Shown here: piece after piece, positions 18,320-26,726 of the stretch
Position numbering within the stretch: position 1 is the stretch's first letter
How the letters are laid out: each line of letters opens with the position of its first letter
Assembly (NCBI RefSeq): GCF_000331305.1
Contig: NZ_KB217478.1
Coordinates: 3,446,627-3,510,626 of the forward strand
Origin: Calothrix sp. PCC 7103
GTDB taxonomy: Bacteria; Cyanobacteriota; Cyanobacteriia; Cyanobacteriales; Nostocaceae
Reading direction: 5' to 3'
DNA length: 64,000 nt
Notes under the pieces: model-generated
Database searches by the model: none
What the model was told of the DNA's origin: nothing
What the model saw: only the letters and a program-made list of their open reading frames with translations
Translations under genes and position numbers: made by a program

Positions 18320-20332
18320 TTAATCATCTTTTTTATTTGGTGACCGTTTTTTATCATCGTCATCATCATCGTCGTCATCATCGTCGTCGCGCGATTCAAC
18401 TTCTGTTTTGTTTCCTCCACCAACATACTCAGAAGAAATGTCGCTAACTTCACCTTTGCTAACTAATGCTTTATAAATTAAAGCGCAAACTTCGGCGCGG
18501 GTTGCAACTTTATTAGCATTGAGAGTTCCGATATTTGGATAGTTAACGACGATACCGCGTTCGGTAAGGGCAGCAATGGAAGAGCGAACATCACTACGAA
18601 TGGTAGTAGCATCGCTGTAAGCTGCTAATATTGCTTCGGTTGAACCTGTAACTGTGTAATTCAAACCGCGTGCTATTGCTAGCATTGCTTCTAGACGCGA
18701 TAAACCTTGGGTTGGTTTAAATTGACTACCAGAACTAGTTAAAAATCCTGTTTGATAAGCTTCACGAATTGCATTAAATGCCCAGTAACGCGAGGAAACA
18801 TCGCTGAAGGAAGCAACTTTGCGAACTTTTGCTTTTTCAAACGCTTGGGCAATCATTGCTGCAAATTGGGCACGAGTTACTTGTTCTTCGGGGCGGAAAG
18901 AACCATCGGGGAAACCTTCGATAACTTCCATTGCTGCTAACTCGGCAATAAAATCTTTTGCCCAGTGATTTACAGATACATCCGAGAATTTAACTTGAAT
19001 ACCGTTTGCAACACCTACTTCACGATAGTCCATCATCTTTTGACCGACATCGAAAGTTGAGGCGCCATCATCGCTAACTTCATTAACTTCCACCAACTGA
19101 CTTGGCGCCGCTTTTAATGCCGAAGCGAGATTTGTACTAGAAGCACTAACAGACTGTCGAACTAGCGCATATTCACCTTGGGTAAAAGATGCAGGATAAA
19201 CGCTGCGACTGGCAACAGATGATAATCCATCAACTTGGAATTGACTGACATTTACTTGCTGCGAACTACTTAAGAAAGTAACGCGCTGTTCGTTTACTTG
19301 GGTGAAATAATCGTAAGTTGTGCTACCTGAGTCAATGGCGCCATCAAAATTGGTATCTAAACCGTAAACGGTGCGAACAACTTTATAGCCACTGGGATTA
19401 TTCGACAAAATCAGATTAACAGCAGTATTTGCCGACAAACATTCAAATTCGCTGTAGCCGATAAAGCGATTTTGAGTATCATACAACCGGACAACAATTC
19501 TATCGCCAGCTTTCAAACCCTTAGCAAATTTGGCTTTTTGTTGGATTTTGTACTTATAATCACCCAAAAAGCGTTCTTTAAGATAACCCTTACCGCGTTT
19601 ACCTTTTATAGAAACGCGTGCTATCACTTCTTCAAAACTACCTGACGGTTGCAGAATTGCCAGACTGAAACCGGGTTTTTTGCTTTTTACGTCAACAGTT
19701 GCAGCACTAACTTGCATACTACTGCGACTAACAGCATTTATATTTGCTTCATCCTCACGACTAACCGCAGTTGTTCTGGCAGTGAGTACTTGACTGCGAC
19801 GTTGAATAGTAGTAGTGCGACTGCTAATTTGTTCGTTAACAGTTCGTGTTTTGAGAATTGTTGCAGTCACTGACTGACTTGATGTTTCATCAATTTTGGC
19901 TATACTGCCAGATTCATCAGTACGATAAACCCAAGCTTGGGTACTGCCAGCAACGACAACTTGCCAACCAGGAAGCAGCGCTTGTGAACAAACTTCATCG
20001 GATTTTAAACCCAAACAGCCATTAGACCAAGTAGTCTTTTCGGCTCTTAGAACGCGCAAAGAAGAAACTTCTATATTTGTGCGCTGAGAAATATCTTTGA
20101 AAACAGATGTTTTAACAACTTCTGGCAAATCATCATCATCGTCATCGTCATCATCGCCATCGTCTGCGCTTGCTAGTACCTTTGATTCTTGCGGATTAGT
20201 AGATTCTTCAATGCTGGTAGGCAACCCTAATGCTGTATTTGCAGAAGCTATTGGTGAAACCATCGCCACATAAGCAACTGCAAAAATAACTTTGCTAAAA
20301 AAAGCCAAGAAACTTTGATTTTGGTTTTTCAT
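18320..20332 (-). CDS. SLH-domain surface protein with two poly-Asp tracts
   Basis: A 670-residue exported protein. A signal peptide lies at 1-31 ('VIFAVAYVAMVSPIASANT'). Nine consecutive Asp follow at about residues 59-67, then a large region of unknown fold with 'CLGLKSDEVC' and a long mixed Ser/Thr part. Three S-layer homology domains occupy about 465-640: 'FSDVSVNHWAKDFIAEL', 'FSDVSSRYWAFNAIREA' and 'YSDATTIRSDVRSSIAAL'. Twelve consecutive Asp occur near the C-terminus, ending KKDD. SLH domains in cyanobacteria bind the peptidoglycan-linked polymer and anchor proteins of the outer envelope. The poly-Asp tracts could bind calcium; that is inference. It starts at ATG 20332. Confidence 0.88.
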   Translation of the reverse strand: MKNQNQSFLAFFSKVIFAVAYVAMVSPIASANTALGLPTSIEESTNPQESKVLASADDGDDDDDDDDDLPEVVKTSVFKDISQRTNIEVSSLRVLRAEKTTWSNGCLGLKSDEVCSQALLPGWQVVVAGSTQAWVYRTDESGSIAKIDETSSQSVTATILKTRTVNEQISSRTTTIQRRSQVLTARTTAVSREDEANINAVSRSSMQVSAATVDVKSKKPGFSLAILQPSGSFEEVIARVSIKGKRGKGYLKERFLGDYKYKIQQKAKFAKGLKAGDRIVVRLYDTQNRFIGYSEFECLSANTAVNLILSNNPSGYKVVRTVYGLDTNFDGAIDSGSTTYDYFTQVNEQRVTFLSSSQQVNVSQFQVDGLSSVASRSVYPASFTQGEYALVRQSVSASSTNLASALKAAPSQLVEVNEVSDDGASTFDVGQKMMDYREVGVANGIQVKFSDVSVNHWAKDFIAELAAMEVIEGFPDGSFRPEEQVTRAQFAAMIAQAFEKAKVRKVASFSDVSSRYWAFNAIREAYQTGFLTSSGSQFKPTQGLSRLEAMLAIARGLNYTVTGSTEAILAAYSDATTIRSDVRSSIAALTERGIVVNYPNIGTLNANKVATRAEVCALIYKALVSKGEVSDISSEYVGGGNKTEVESRDDDDDDDDDDDDKKRSPNKKDD

Positions 20333-20506
20333 CCCACACCATACCGGCTAAATAAACGTCAAAGAAGCGATAATCACTTCTTGTCCTAGTTATCCCGCAT
20401 GGCGCCTTAAACCAAACATCAAACACAAACTCTTAAGCAATTTTCATAAATTACGTAATTATACATAATAAAATTTTGGTGGGCACTGCCTACATACATA
20501 AGAATT

Positions 20507-22015
20507 TTAAAAATTAGGTGTATCTCCTGAATCATTCCATAAACCTAACTGTTCAGCAGCGCGCGGAGTTTTCTGTTGCCCAGTACCATACACAACCTTT
20601 AAATTCCCCCTCTCCTCTTCCTTCCTTTGCGTCCTTTGCGTTCTTTGCGGTTCATTCCTTCTTCTTGCGGAAGTTCCCTCCTCACTAGTATCTTCCGTCA
20701 CCACCTCATATAAAATCGCTTGCTTATTCACCTCCTGACCTTTCCTCAAAACCCGCCCCAACCTTTGCGTATATTCCCGTACAGACCCAGTACCAGACAA
20801 AATAATTGCTATTCGTGCAGCAGGCACATCCACCCCTTCGTTTAGCACATGAGAAGCAACCAAACTCTTAAACTCACCCTCTTTAAACTTGGTCAAAATC
20901 TCATGTCGTTCCTTCACAGGAGTTTGATGAGTAATAGCAGGAATTAAAAACTCATTAGAAATTTTATACACAGTATTATTATCCGCAGTAAAAATTAATA
21001 TCCTATCTGGATAATGCTCCGCTAATAAATCGGTGAGAATTCTAATTTTACCATCAGTACCCAAAGCAATCTCTTTCGCTTCACGATGGGCTAACATAGC
21101 TTTGCGTCCAGCTTGCGACCGAGCGGAAGCCATGACAAAATGTTGCCATCCTTGAATGCTGCCCAAAGATATTTTTGATTCTCTTAAAAAATCATTGCGA
21201 ATTTGCACTAATTTATTATATCTTTCGCGCTCATGCTGCGATAATTTCACCTTAATTTGTACGATTTCGTGTTCAGCTAAAGCTTTCCCCGCTAAATCTT
21301 CCGCGCGCTTGCGATAAACCTCTTTACCAATCAAAATATTTAAATCAGCGTGTTTACCATCGGTACGTTCGGGAGTTGCCGATAAACCCAATCGATAAGG
21401 AGCAATAGCATACTCCGCAATTACCCTATTAAAATCAGTCGGTAAATGATGGCACTCGTCAAAAATAATCAGTGCGTACATACTTCCTAACGTTTCCGCA
21501 TGAATTGCCGCACTATCGTATGTCGCGACTAATATAGGACTTTTATCGCGTGAACCTCCTCCCAATAAACCTACATCCGCATCAGGAAACGCTGCTTTAA
21601 GATGCGCGTACCACTGATGCATTAAATCTAACGTTGGCACCACTATTAATGTAGTTCGTGGTGTCGCTTGCATTGCCATTTGCGCTAAATACGTCTTTCC
21701 TGCTGCTGTAGGAAGCACTACAACACCTTGCCTACCTGCCAACTTCCACGCTGCTAACGCTTCACTTTGATGCTGGTAAGGTTCCATTTCGAGACTAGGC
21801 GCCATGTCTATAGCATAAAATGCTTTAGCATCGTCGATGAAATTTGTGTTTTCAGCTTGTAGCGACTCCACCAAAGCACGGTATTGAATCGCGGGAATAC
21901 GGAATTTTTCTACCCGGTCATCCCATGTGGCAAAATCCATCCAACTTCTACCTTTAGGTGGTGGATGCAAAATTAATGTGCCACGATCAAAAGTTAAAGT
22001 AGGGGTGCGAGCCAT
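20507..22015 (-). CDS. XPB-like SF2 DNA helicase
   Basis: A 502-residue helicase of the XPB/Rad25 group. An N-terminal part ('FDRGTLILHPPP') precedes Walker A 'VVLPTAAGKTYLAQMA' (about residues 95-110), motif II 'IIFDECHH' (about 185), motif III 'RLGLSATPERTDG', a long insertion with many Arg/Glu, and motifs V and VI 'VLNEGVDVPAA' and 'YTQRLGRVLRKG'. It unwinds DNA and in other prokaryotes works with the DUF790/Bax1 nuclease, here at 16059-17282. The C-terminal tail carries a foreign-looking peptide 'RRRNEPQRTQRTQRKEEERG', encoded by a dispersed DNA repeat (20607-20665). The frame is maintained and the helicase core is complete. Confidence 0.9.
   Translation of the reverse strand: MARTPTLTFDRGTLILHPPPKGRSWMDFATWDDRVEKFRIPAIQYRALVESLQAENTNFIDDAKAFYAIDMAPSLEMEPYQHQSEALAAWKLAGRQGVVVLPTAAGKTYLAQMAMQATPRTTLIVVPTLDLMHQWYAHLKAAFPDADVGLLGGGSRDKSPILVATYDSAAIHAETLGSMYALIIFDECHHLPTDFNRVIAEYAIAPYRLGLSATPERTDGKHADLNILIGKEVYRKRAEDLAGKALAEHEIVQIKVKLSQHERERYNKLVQIRNDFLRESKISLGSIQGWQHFVMASARSQAGRKAMLAHREAKEIALGTDGKIRILTDLLAEHYPDRILIFTADNNTVYKISNEFLIPAITHQTPVKERHEILTKFKEGEFKSLVASHVLNEGVDVPAARIAIILSGTGSVREYTQRLGRVLRKGQEVNKQAILYEVVTEDTSEEGTSARRRNEPQRTQRTQRKEEERGNLKVVYGTGQQKTPRAAEQLGLWNDSGDTPNF
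20607..20665. repeat. Dispersed TTTGCG repeat inside the XPB helicase gene
   Basis: CTTTGCGTCC / TTTGCGTTCTTTGCGGTTC is the same repeat as found in non-coding DNA at 56604-56729 and 59428-59462 (there as AACGAACCGCAAAG). Here it is translated as an Arg/Gln/Glu-rich peptide in the C-terminal tail. Confidence 0.8.
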
Positions 22016-22253
22016 TTTTTCGCGTTTCCCGTCGTTGTATCACCTAATTTACTAATAACGCAAAAAGTGCATGTTTAAACCGTGCGAAGCTAGCAAAAGT
22101 CAAATTGGCACATTCCTGCATTTGACATCACAGATTGGCACAATATTTTGCTATGCAATTTTATACTTAATTTTTTACCCGCCCTTAGAGGAGTTAGGAG
22201 TCGGCGCCAATCTAAAATGGTATCAGGTATAAATTCCCTTACTCCTCTTTTTA

Positions 22254-24440
22254 ATGAAGCTAGCACTAACTCGACAAATTAATTTCGGTTTAGGGTTAAC
22301 GCTGTTACTGGTAATTTTTAATGCAGTGCTTTCCTATCGTAATACTTTGAAAGTAGTCGATAATGAACGGTCGGTCGCTATGACTTATGAGGTAATTAGT
22401 ACACTTGAGAAAACTTTGTCTACGCTTAAAGATGCCAAAACTGGGCAACAGGGTTATTTACTTGTAGGTGATGACCGTTATTTAGAACCTTATAAGACTA
22501 CTATTAATACAGTTAATCAACAAATCACTCGTTTGCAGCAGCTAACGAGCGATAACCCTCAACAGCAGCAACGGATTGTTGATTTAAAAAAGTCTGTAGA
22601 TACAAAGTTAACTGACCTTGAAAGTACTATCGATATTCAGCGAACTCAAGGGCAACAGGCTGCTTTGCAACTAGTGCGAAGCAATCGAGGTAAGCTGATA
22701 ATGGATAAAATCCGGCGCCAAATAGCTGATATGCAACTCAAAGAAAATAAACTGTTGCAGCTACGTAATGCTGAGTCTAAAGCTAGTAGTGATAGTACAT
22801 TATTATCTTCAGTTATAGCAAATTGCGTAAATATACTAGGAGTAGGAATTATTTATTACTTATTTCGTCGTGATACAATTCTTCGCCATCAAGAGCAAAC
22901 TAAGCAAAATCAGCTTTTCTCTGACTTGCAGGCAGAACGCAATCGTTTGGAAACAATGATGCAACAATTACCTGTAGGCGCCGCGATAGCAGATAATGAG
23001 GGAAAACTAATTCTTAGTAACAAGCAAGCAGAAAAGATTTTAGGACATCCACTTGTTGCAACAGAAAATATTGATGATTATAGTGAGTACCAAGCAAAAC
23101 ATCCAGATGGACGACCCTACGAAGCTCATGAATATCCCATAGTTCGTGCTTTGACCACAGGAGAATGTGTTGTAGATGAAGAATTTAGATATCCTCAACC
23201 CGATGGTAGCGAGAAAGTTGTATATATTAGCTCTACACCCGTTCGCGAGTCTAACAAAATCATTGCGGCGGTTGCAACGTTTTATGATGTTACTCAGTTA
23301 AAAACAACCGAAGCAGAATTACGCAGCAGTGATGATAAATTTCGCCAGCTAGCAGAAAGCATTCATGAAGTTTTTTGGATTTTTGACCCACGTAACGGGC
23401 AATTAATTTATGTTAGTCCTGCATATGAGAGAATTTGGGGACGCACAATTGACAGTCTTCAAGATAATCCTATGGGGTGGAGTGAGGCTATTCATCCAGA
23501 TGATAAACAGCGTCATGCAGAACTACACCGAGAAAATATACATCGTGGAACTTTAAACGTAGAATATCGGATAATTCGTCCAGATGGTGAGGTGCGCTGG
23601 ATTCAAGACCGAGGTTTTCCAATTCGTAATCAAGAAGGAGAAATTTATCGAGTTGCTGGTCTAGCAGAAGATGTCACCGAACGCAAGTACAAAGAGGCGG
23701 AAATTCAGCTACTTAACGAGACATTAGAGCAACGAGTCCAAGAACGTACTGTACAGCTACAAGAAGTAAATGCCGAAATGGAGGCTTTTGCTTATTCAAT
23801 ATCTCACGATTTACGGGCACCGTTACGAACAATGCAGGGTTTTGCTCAAGCTTTACAAGAAGATTACGGTGACCAACTCGATGAAATTGCACAGGAATAT
23901 ATTCAATATATAACCGAAGGCGCCGTTCAAATGGATGCTCTCATCGCCGATTTATTATCATACAGTCGTTTAACGCGCGTTCAAATAGAACTACAACAAG
24001 TAGATTTAAATAGCATCGTCCAAGAAGCATTGAAACAACTTGGCGCCTCTATCAAAGAAAAACACGCCTTAATTACAATAGACACGTTACCATTAGTAAT
24101 GGCGCATCGTCCGACATTGATGCAAGTGATTACAAATTTAATTAGTAATGCGATTAAATTTGTAGAACCACCAACACAGCCAAAAGTACATATATACGCG
24201 CATGAGCAGCAAAATTCGGTATATTTATGGGTTGAAGACAACGGTATAGGTATTGCACCCGAACACCAAGAACGAATTTTCCGTGTTTTTGAACGCTTAC
24301 ACGGTGCAGAATCTTATCCAGGTACAGGTATCGGTTTAGCTATTGTTCGCAAAGCTATAGAGCGTATGAATGGCAAAGTTGGGGTAAAATCACAAGTTAA
24401 TAGTGGCAGTCGGTTTTGGATTGAATTGATAAAAGAGTAG
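22254..24440 (+). CDS. CHASE3-PAS-PAS sensor histidine kinase
   Basis: A 728-residue membrane sensor kinase. Transmembrane segment 1 lies at about residues 12-30. A CHASE3-type periplasmic domain covers about 35-175, with 'LSTLKDAKTGQQGYLLVGDD' as its signature. A second membrane helix is at about 183-205, then two PAS domains (about 228-350 and 358-480), a coiled coil, and a HisKA domain 'AYSISHDLRAPLRTMQGF' with the phospho-accepting His at 518. The HATPase domain is at about 615-728 (N box 'NLISNAIKF', G1 'VEDNGIGIAPEHQERIF', G2 'GTGIGLAIV'). Cyanobacterial relatives pair with small receivers such as the one at 26103. It is followed by two receiver-containing genes on the same strand. Confidence 0.92.
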   Translation: MKLALTRQINFGLGLTLLLVIFNAVLSYRNTLKVVDNERSVAMTYEVISTLEKTLSTLKDAKTGQQGYLLVGDDRYLEPYKTTINTVNQQITRLQQLTSDNPQQQQRIVDLKKSVDTKLTDLESTIDIQRTQGQQAALQLVRSNRGKLIMDKIRRQIADMQLKENKLLQLRNAESKASSDSTLLSSVIANCVNILGVGIIYYLFRRDTILRHQEQTKQNQLFSDLQAERNRLETMMQQLPVGAAIADNEGKLILSNKQAEKILGHPLVATENIDDYSEYQAKHPDGRPYEAHEYPIVRALTTGECVVDEEFRYPQPDGSEKVVYISSTPVRESNKIIAAVATFYDVTQLKTTEAELRSSDDKFRQLAESIHEVFWIFDPRNGQLIYVSPAYERIWGRTIDSLQDNPMGWSEAIHPDDKQRHAELHRENIHRGTLNVEYRIIRPDGEVRWIQDRGFPIRNQEGEIYRVAGLAEDVTERKYKEAEIQLLNETLEQRVQERTVQLQEVNAEMEAFAYSISHDLRAPLRTMQGFAQALQEDYGDQLDEIAQEYIQYITEGAVQMDALIADLLSYSRLTRVQIELQQVDLNSIVQEALKQLGASIKEKHALITIDTLPLVMAHRPTLMQVITNLISNAIKFVEPPTQPKVHIYAHEQQNSVYLWVEDNGIGIAPEHQERIFRVFERLHGAESYPGTGIGLAIVRKAIERMNGKVGVKSQVNSGSRFWIELIKE

Positions 24441-24544
24441 GATGGGTGACGCTACGACACGTAACGTAATAGCATTATGGTCTAATAGCGTCACGCACTT
24501 GGAGAGCGTCTTACGGGTTCAGAGTTAGGAGTCAAAGGATAAAA

Positions 24545-26110
24545 ATGCTCCATGTCTTAGTTATTGATGATAATAAAGCAGACCGTGCATTGGTAATTCG
24601 AGAACTAAAGCGCGAATTTGCTCAAATTGAGATTCAAGAAATTATTGATGACAAGGAATTAGCTGCGGCCATAGCTGCAAAACAATTCAATGCTGTTATT
24701 ACTGATTATGACCTACGTTGGACTACTGGACTTGATATTTTAAGAACTGTTAAACAGTTATACCCTTACTGCCCTGTAATTATGTTTACTGGTACAGGTA
24801 GCGAAGAAATTGCGGTTGAAGCAATGAAGTCTGGATTGGACGATTATGTTATCAAATCACAATCTAAGTATATTAAATTACCAATATCATTACGCATTGC
24901 GATTGAACGCTTAGAAAATGGACGCTCTTCTGAGTTATTGGAAATTCAGTTGCGTAGATTATTGAATCAGTTGCAGATAGGAACATTTAGGGCAAACAGT
25001 AATGGAAATTACATTGAAAGCAATACAGTTTTTCTCAAATTGCTATGCATAGATAATTTAGCACAATTACAACCCAGAGATATACTGAATATTCGCGAAT
25101 ACTACTCAATCTTGGAAAAGCTACCAGAACCACAGCAAGATTTAGAAATAGAATTGCAACGTCCTGATAGTACATATATTTGGGTAGCTTTAAGTATAAC
25201 TTTGAATGAGATTGATGGAAAAAAGGTACTTGATGGCTTGATTGAAGATATTACTGCACGTAAACAAGTTGAACTCGAAAGACAGCAGCTAAATTCAATT
25301 TTAGAACAGCGAGTAATTGAACGTACTGCTGAACTTGAAGCTACAAATCGTGCGTTAGATGAAACAAATCAAAAGTTAATCATTGCAAACCAAGATTTAG
25401 AAACATTTACTTACTCGGTTTCTCATGACTTGCGCTCACCACTGCGTGCAATTCAAGGATTTGGTACAATACTGCAAAATCAACAACTTGAGCCAGAGCG
25501 TCAAAAAGAATATCTACAGCGTATCATTATTAGCTCACAGTCTGCTTCCAAACTTATTGATGATTTGTTGATGTACAGCCGTATTAGTCGTAGCGAGTTG
25601 CCATTAAGACTTATTGATTTGTCTTGTGTAGTCGCAGAAGTATTAATGCAGTTAGAGTCAACAATACAGCAGAGGCAAGCAACAGTACAAGTCGAAGAAC
25701 CTTTACCTGAAGTGATTGGCAATTATACTATTTTAATTCAAATTATTTCTAACTTAGTAAATAATGCGATAAAATTTGTTTCTCCCGAAGTTAAACCTGT
25801 GGTGCGAATATATACCGAGTACATTTATAATAAAATACGTCTCTGGATAGAAGATAATGGGATTGGAATTGCTCAGAACTATCAGGAGCGTATATTTACT
25901 GTATTTACACGCTTACATAGCAATGACGAATATCCTGGTACTGGTATTGGCCTAGCTATCGTCCGTAAAGGCGCCGAGCGTCTGGGCACCCATGTTGGTG
26001 TAGAATCACAGCCAGGACAAGGTAGTCGATTTTGGATCGAATTTAACTCCTGTAGAGACCCGATTAATGCCGTCTCTACAGTTACTAACTCCTATTTAAA
26101 AAATGAGTAG
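24545..26110 (+). CDS. Receiver-PAS-histidine kinase hybrid
   Basis: A 521-residue cytoplasmic hybrid kinase. The N-terminal receiver (1-120) has acidic residues 'VIDDN' and phospho-acceptor Asp54 in 'ITDYDLRW'; Lys of 'YVIKSQ' is in place. A PAS domain is at about 135-240, a coiled coil follows, then HisKA 'TYSVSHDLRSPLRAIQGF' with His294 and the HATPase domain to about 500 ('NLVNNAIKF', 'IEDNGIGIAQNYQERIF', 'GTGIGLAIV'). It overlaps the next receiver gene by 8 bp, so the two are co-translated. Relatives with an inverted receiver-first order often act as intermediates in phosphorelays. A good ribosome site (AGGAG) is 17-21 bases before the ATG. Confidence 0.92.
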   Translation: MLHVLVIDDNKADRALVIRELKREFAQIEIQEIIDDKELAAAIAAKQFNAVITDYDLRWTTGLDILRTVKQLYPYCPVIMFTGTGSEEIAVEAMKSGLDDYVIKSQSKYIKLPISLRIAIERLENGRSSELLEIQLRRLLNQLQIGTFRANSNGNYIESNTVFLKLLCIDNLAQLQPRDILNIREYYSILEKLPEPQQDLEIELQRPDSTYIWVALSITLNEIDGKKVLDGLIEDITARKQVELERQQLNSILEQRVIERTAELEATNRALDETNQKLIIANQDLETFTYSVSHDLRSPLRAIQGFGTILQNQQLEPERQKEYLQRIIISSQSASKLIDDLLMYSRISRSELPLRLIDLSCVVAEVLMQLESTIQQRQATVQVEEPLPEVIGNYTILIQIISNLVNNAIKFVSPEVKPVVRIYTEYIYNKIRLWIEDNGIGIAQNYQERIFTVFTRLHSNDEYPGTGIGLAIVRKGAERLGTHVGVESQPGQGSRFWIEFNSCRDPINAVSTVTNSYLKNE

Positions 26111-26549
26111 TCAAGACACTATACTATTGATAGAAGACAATTCTAAAGATGTTTTCTTAATGCAACGTGCGGTTCGTAAGGCAGGAATTACCAACCCGCT
26201 AAAAGTTGTTAACGATGGTGATGCCGCAGTACTGTACTTATCAGGACAGGCGCCTTACAATGACCGTAATAGTTACCCCCTACCTGTGCTGATTTTACTC
26301 GATTTGAAATTACCACGTCGGTCAGGGGCTGAAGTATTAATGTGGTTACGACAACAACCTGGTCTCAAACGCTTACCTGTTGTTGTTCTGACAGCTTCTC
26401 AAGAATATATAGATATTAACAATGTTTACGATTTAGGTGTAAATGCTTATATTGTCAAACCTGTTGCTTTTAATGATTTAGTGGAAATTGTTAAAACTCT
26501 CAATTTACATTGGATAATTTTTAACGAAAAGCCACAAATCACTATATGA
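26103..26549 (+). CDS. Single-domain response regulator (Rcp1-like)
   Basis: A 148-residue stand-alone receiver of the Rcp1 type that accompanies phytochrome-like kinases. Acidic pocket 'LLIEDNSKDVFL' (Glu11, Asp12), phospho-acceptor Asp67 in 'ILLDLKLPRRSG', Thr in 'VVVLTASQE', and Lys in 'AYIVKPVAF'. It has no output domain and presumably passes phosphate or binds another protein. Its ATG overlaps the end of the preceding hybrid kinase gene, so stoichiometric expression is likely. Confidence 0.93.
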   Translation: MSSQDTILLIEDNSKDVFLMQRAVRKAGITNPLKVVNDGDAAVLYLSGQAPYNDRNSYPLPVLILLDLKLPRRSGAEVLMWLRQQPGLKRLPVVVLTASQEYIDINNVYDLGVNAYIVKPVAFNDLVEIVKTLNLHWIIFNEKPQITI

Positions 26550-26726
26550 CTAACAAAATTCCTTTAAATATTCTTAATCTCTCTATAATTTTTAATAAAC
26601 TTATTCAAGTTTATATTATGCTAACTATGTGATAGTCTCTATATATTAAATATTGCTTAAATTTATTTGTTGCGTTTAATTTAAAAAGTTGAGTGTTTGT
26701 TTTCGCACATTGATGGTGAGTTGAAA

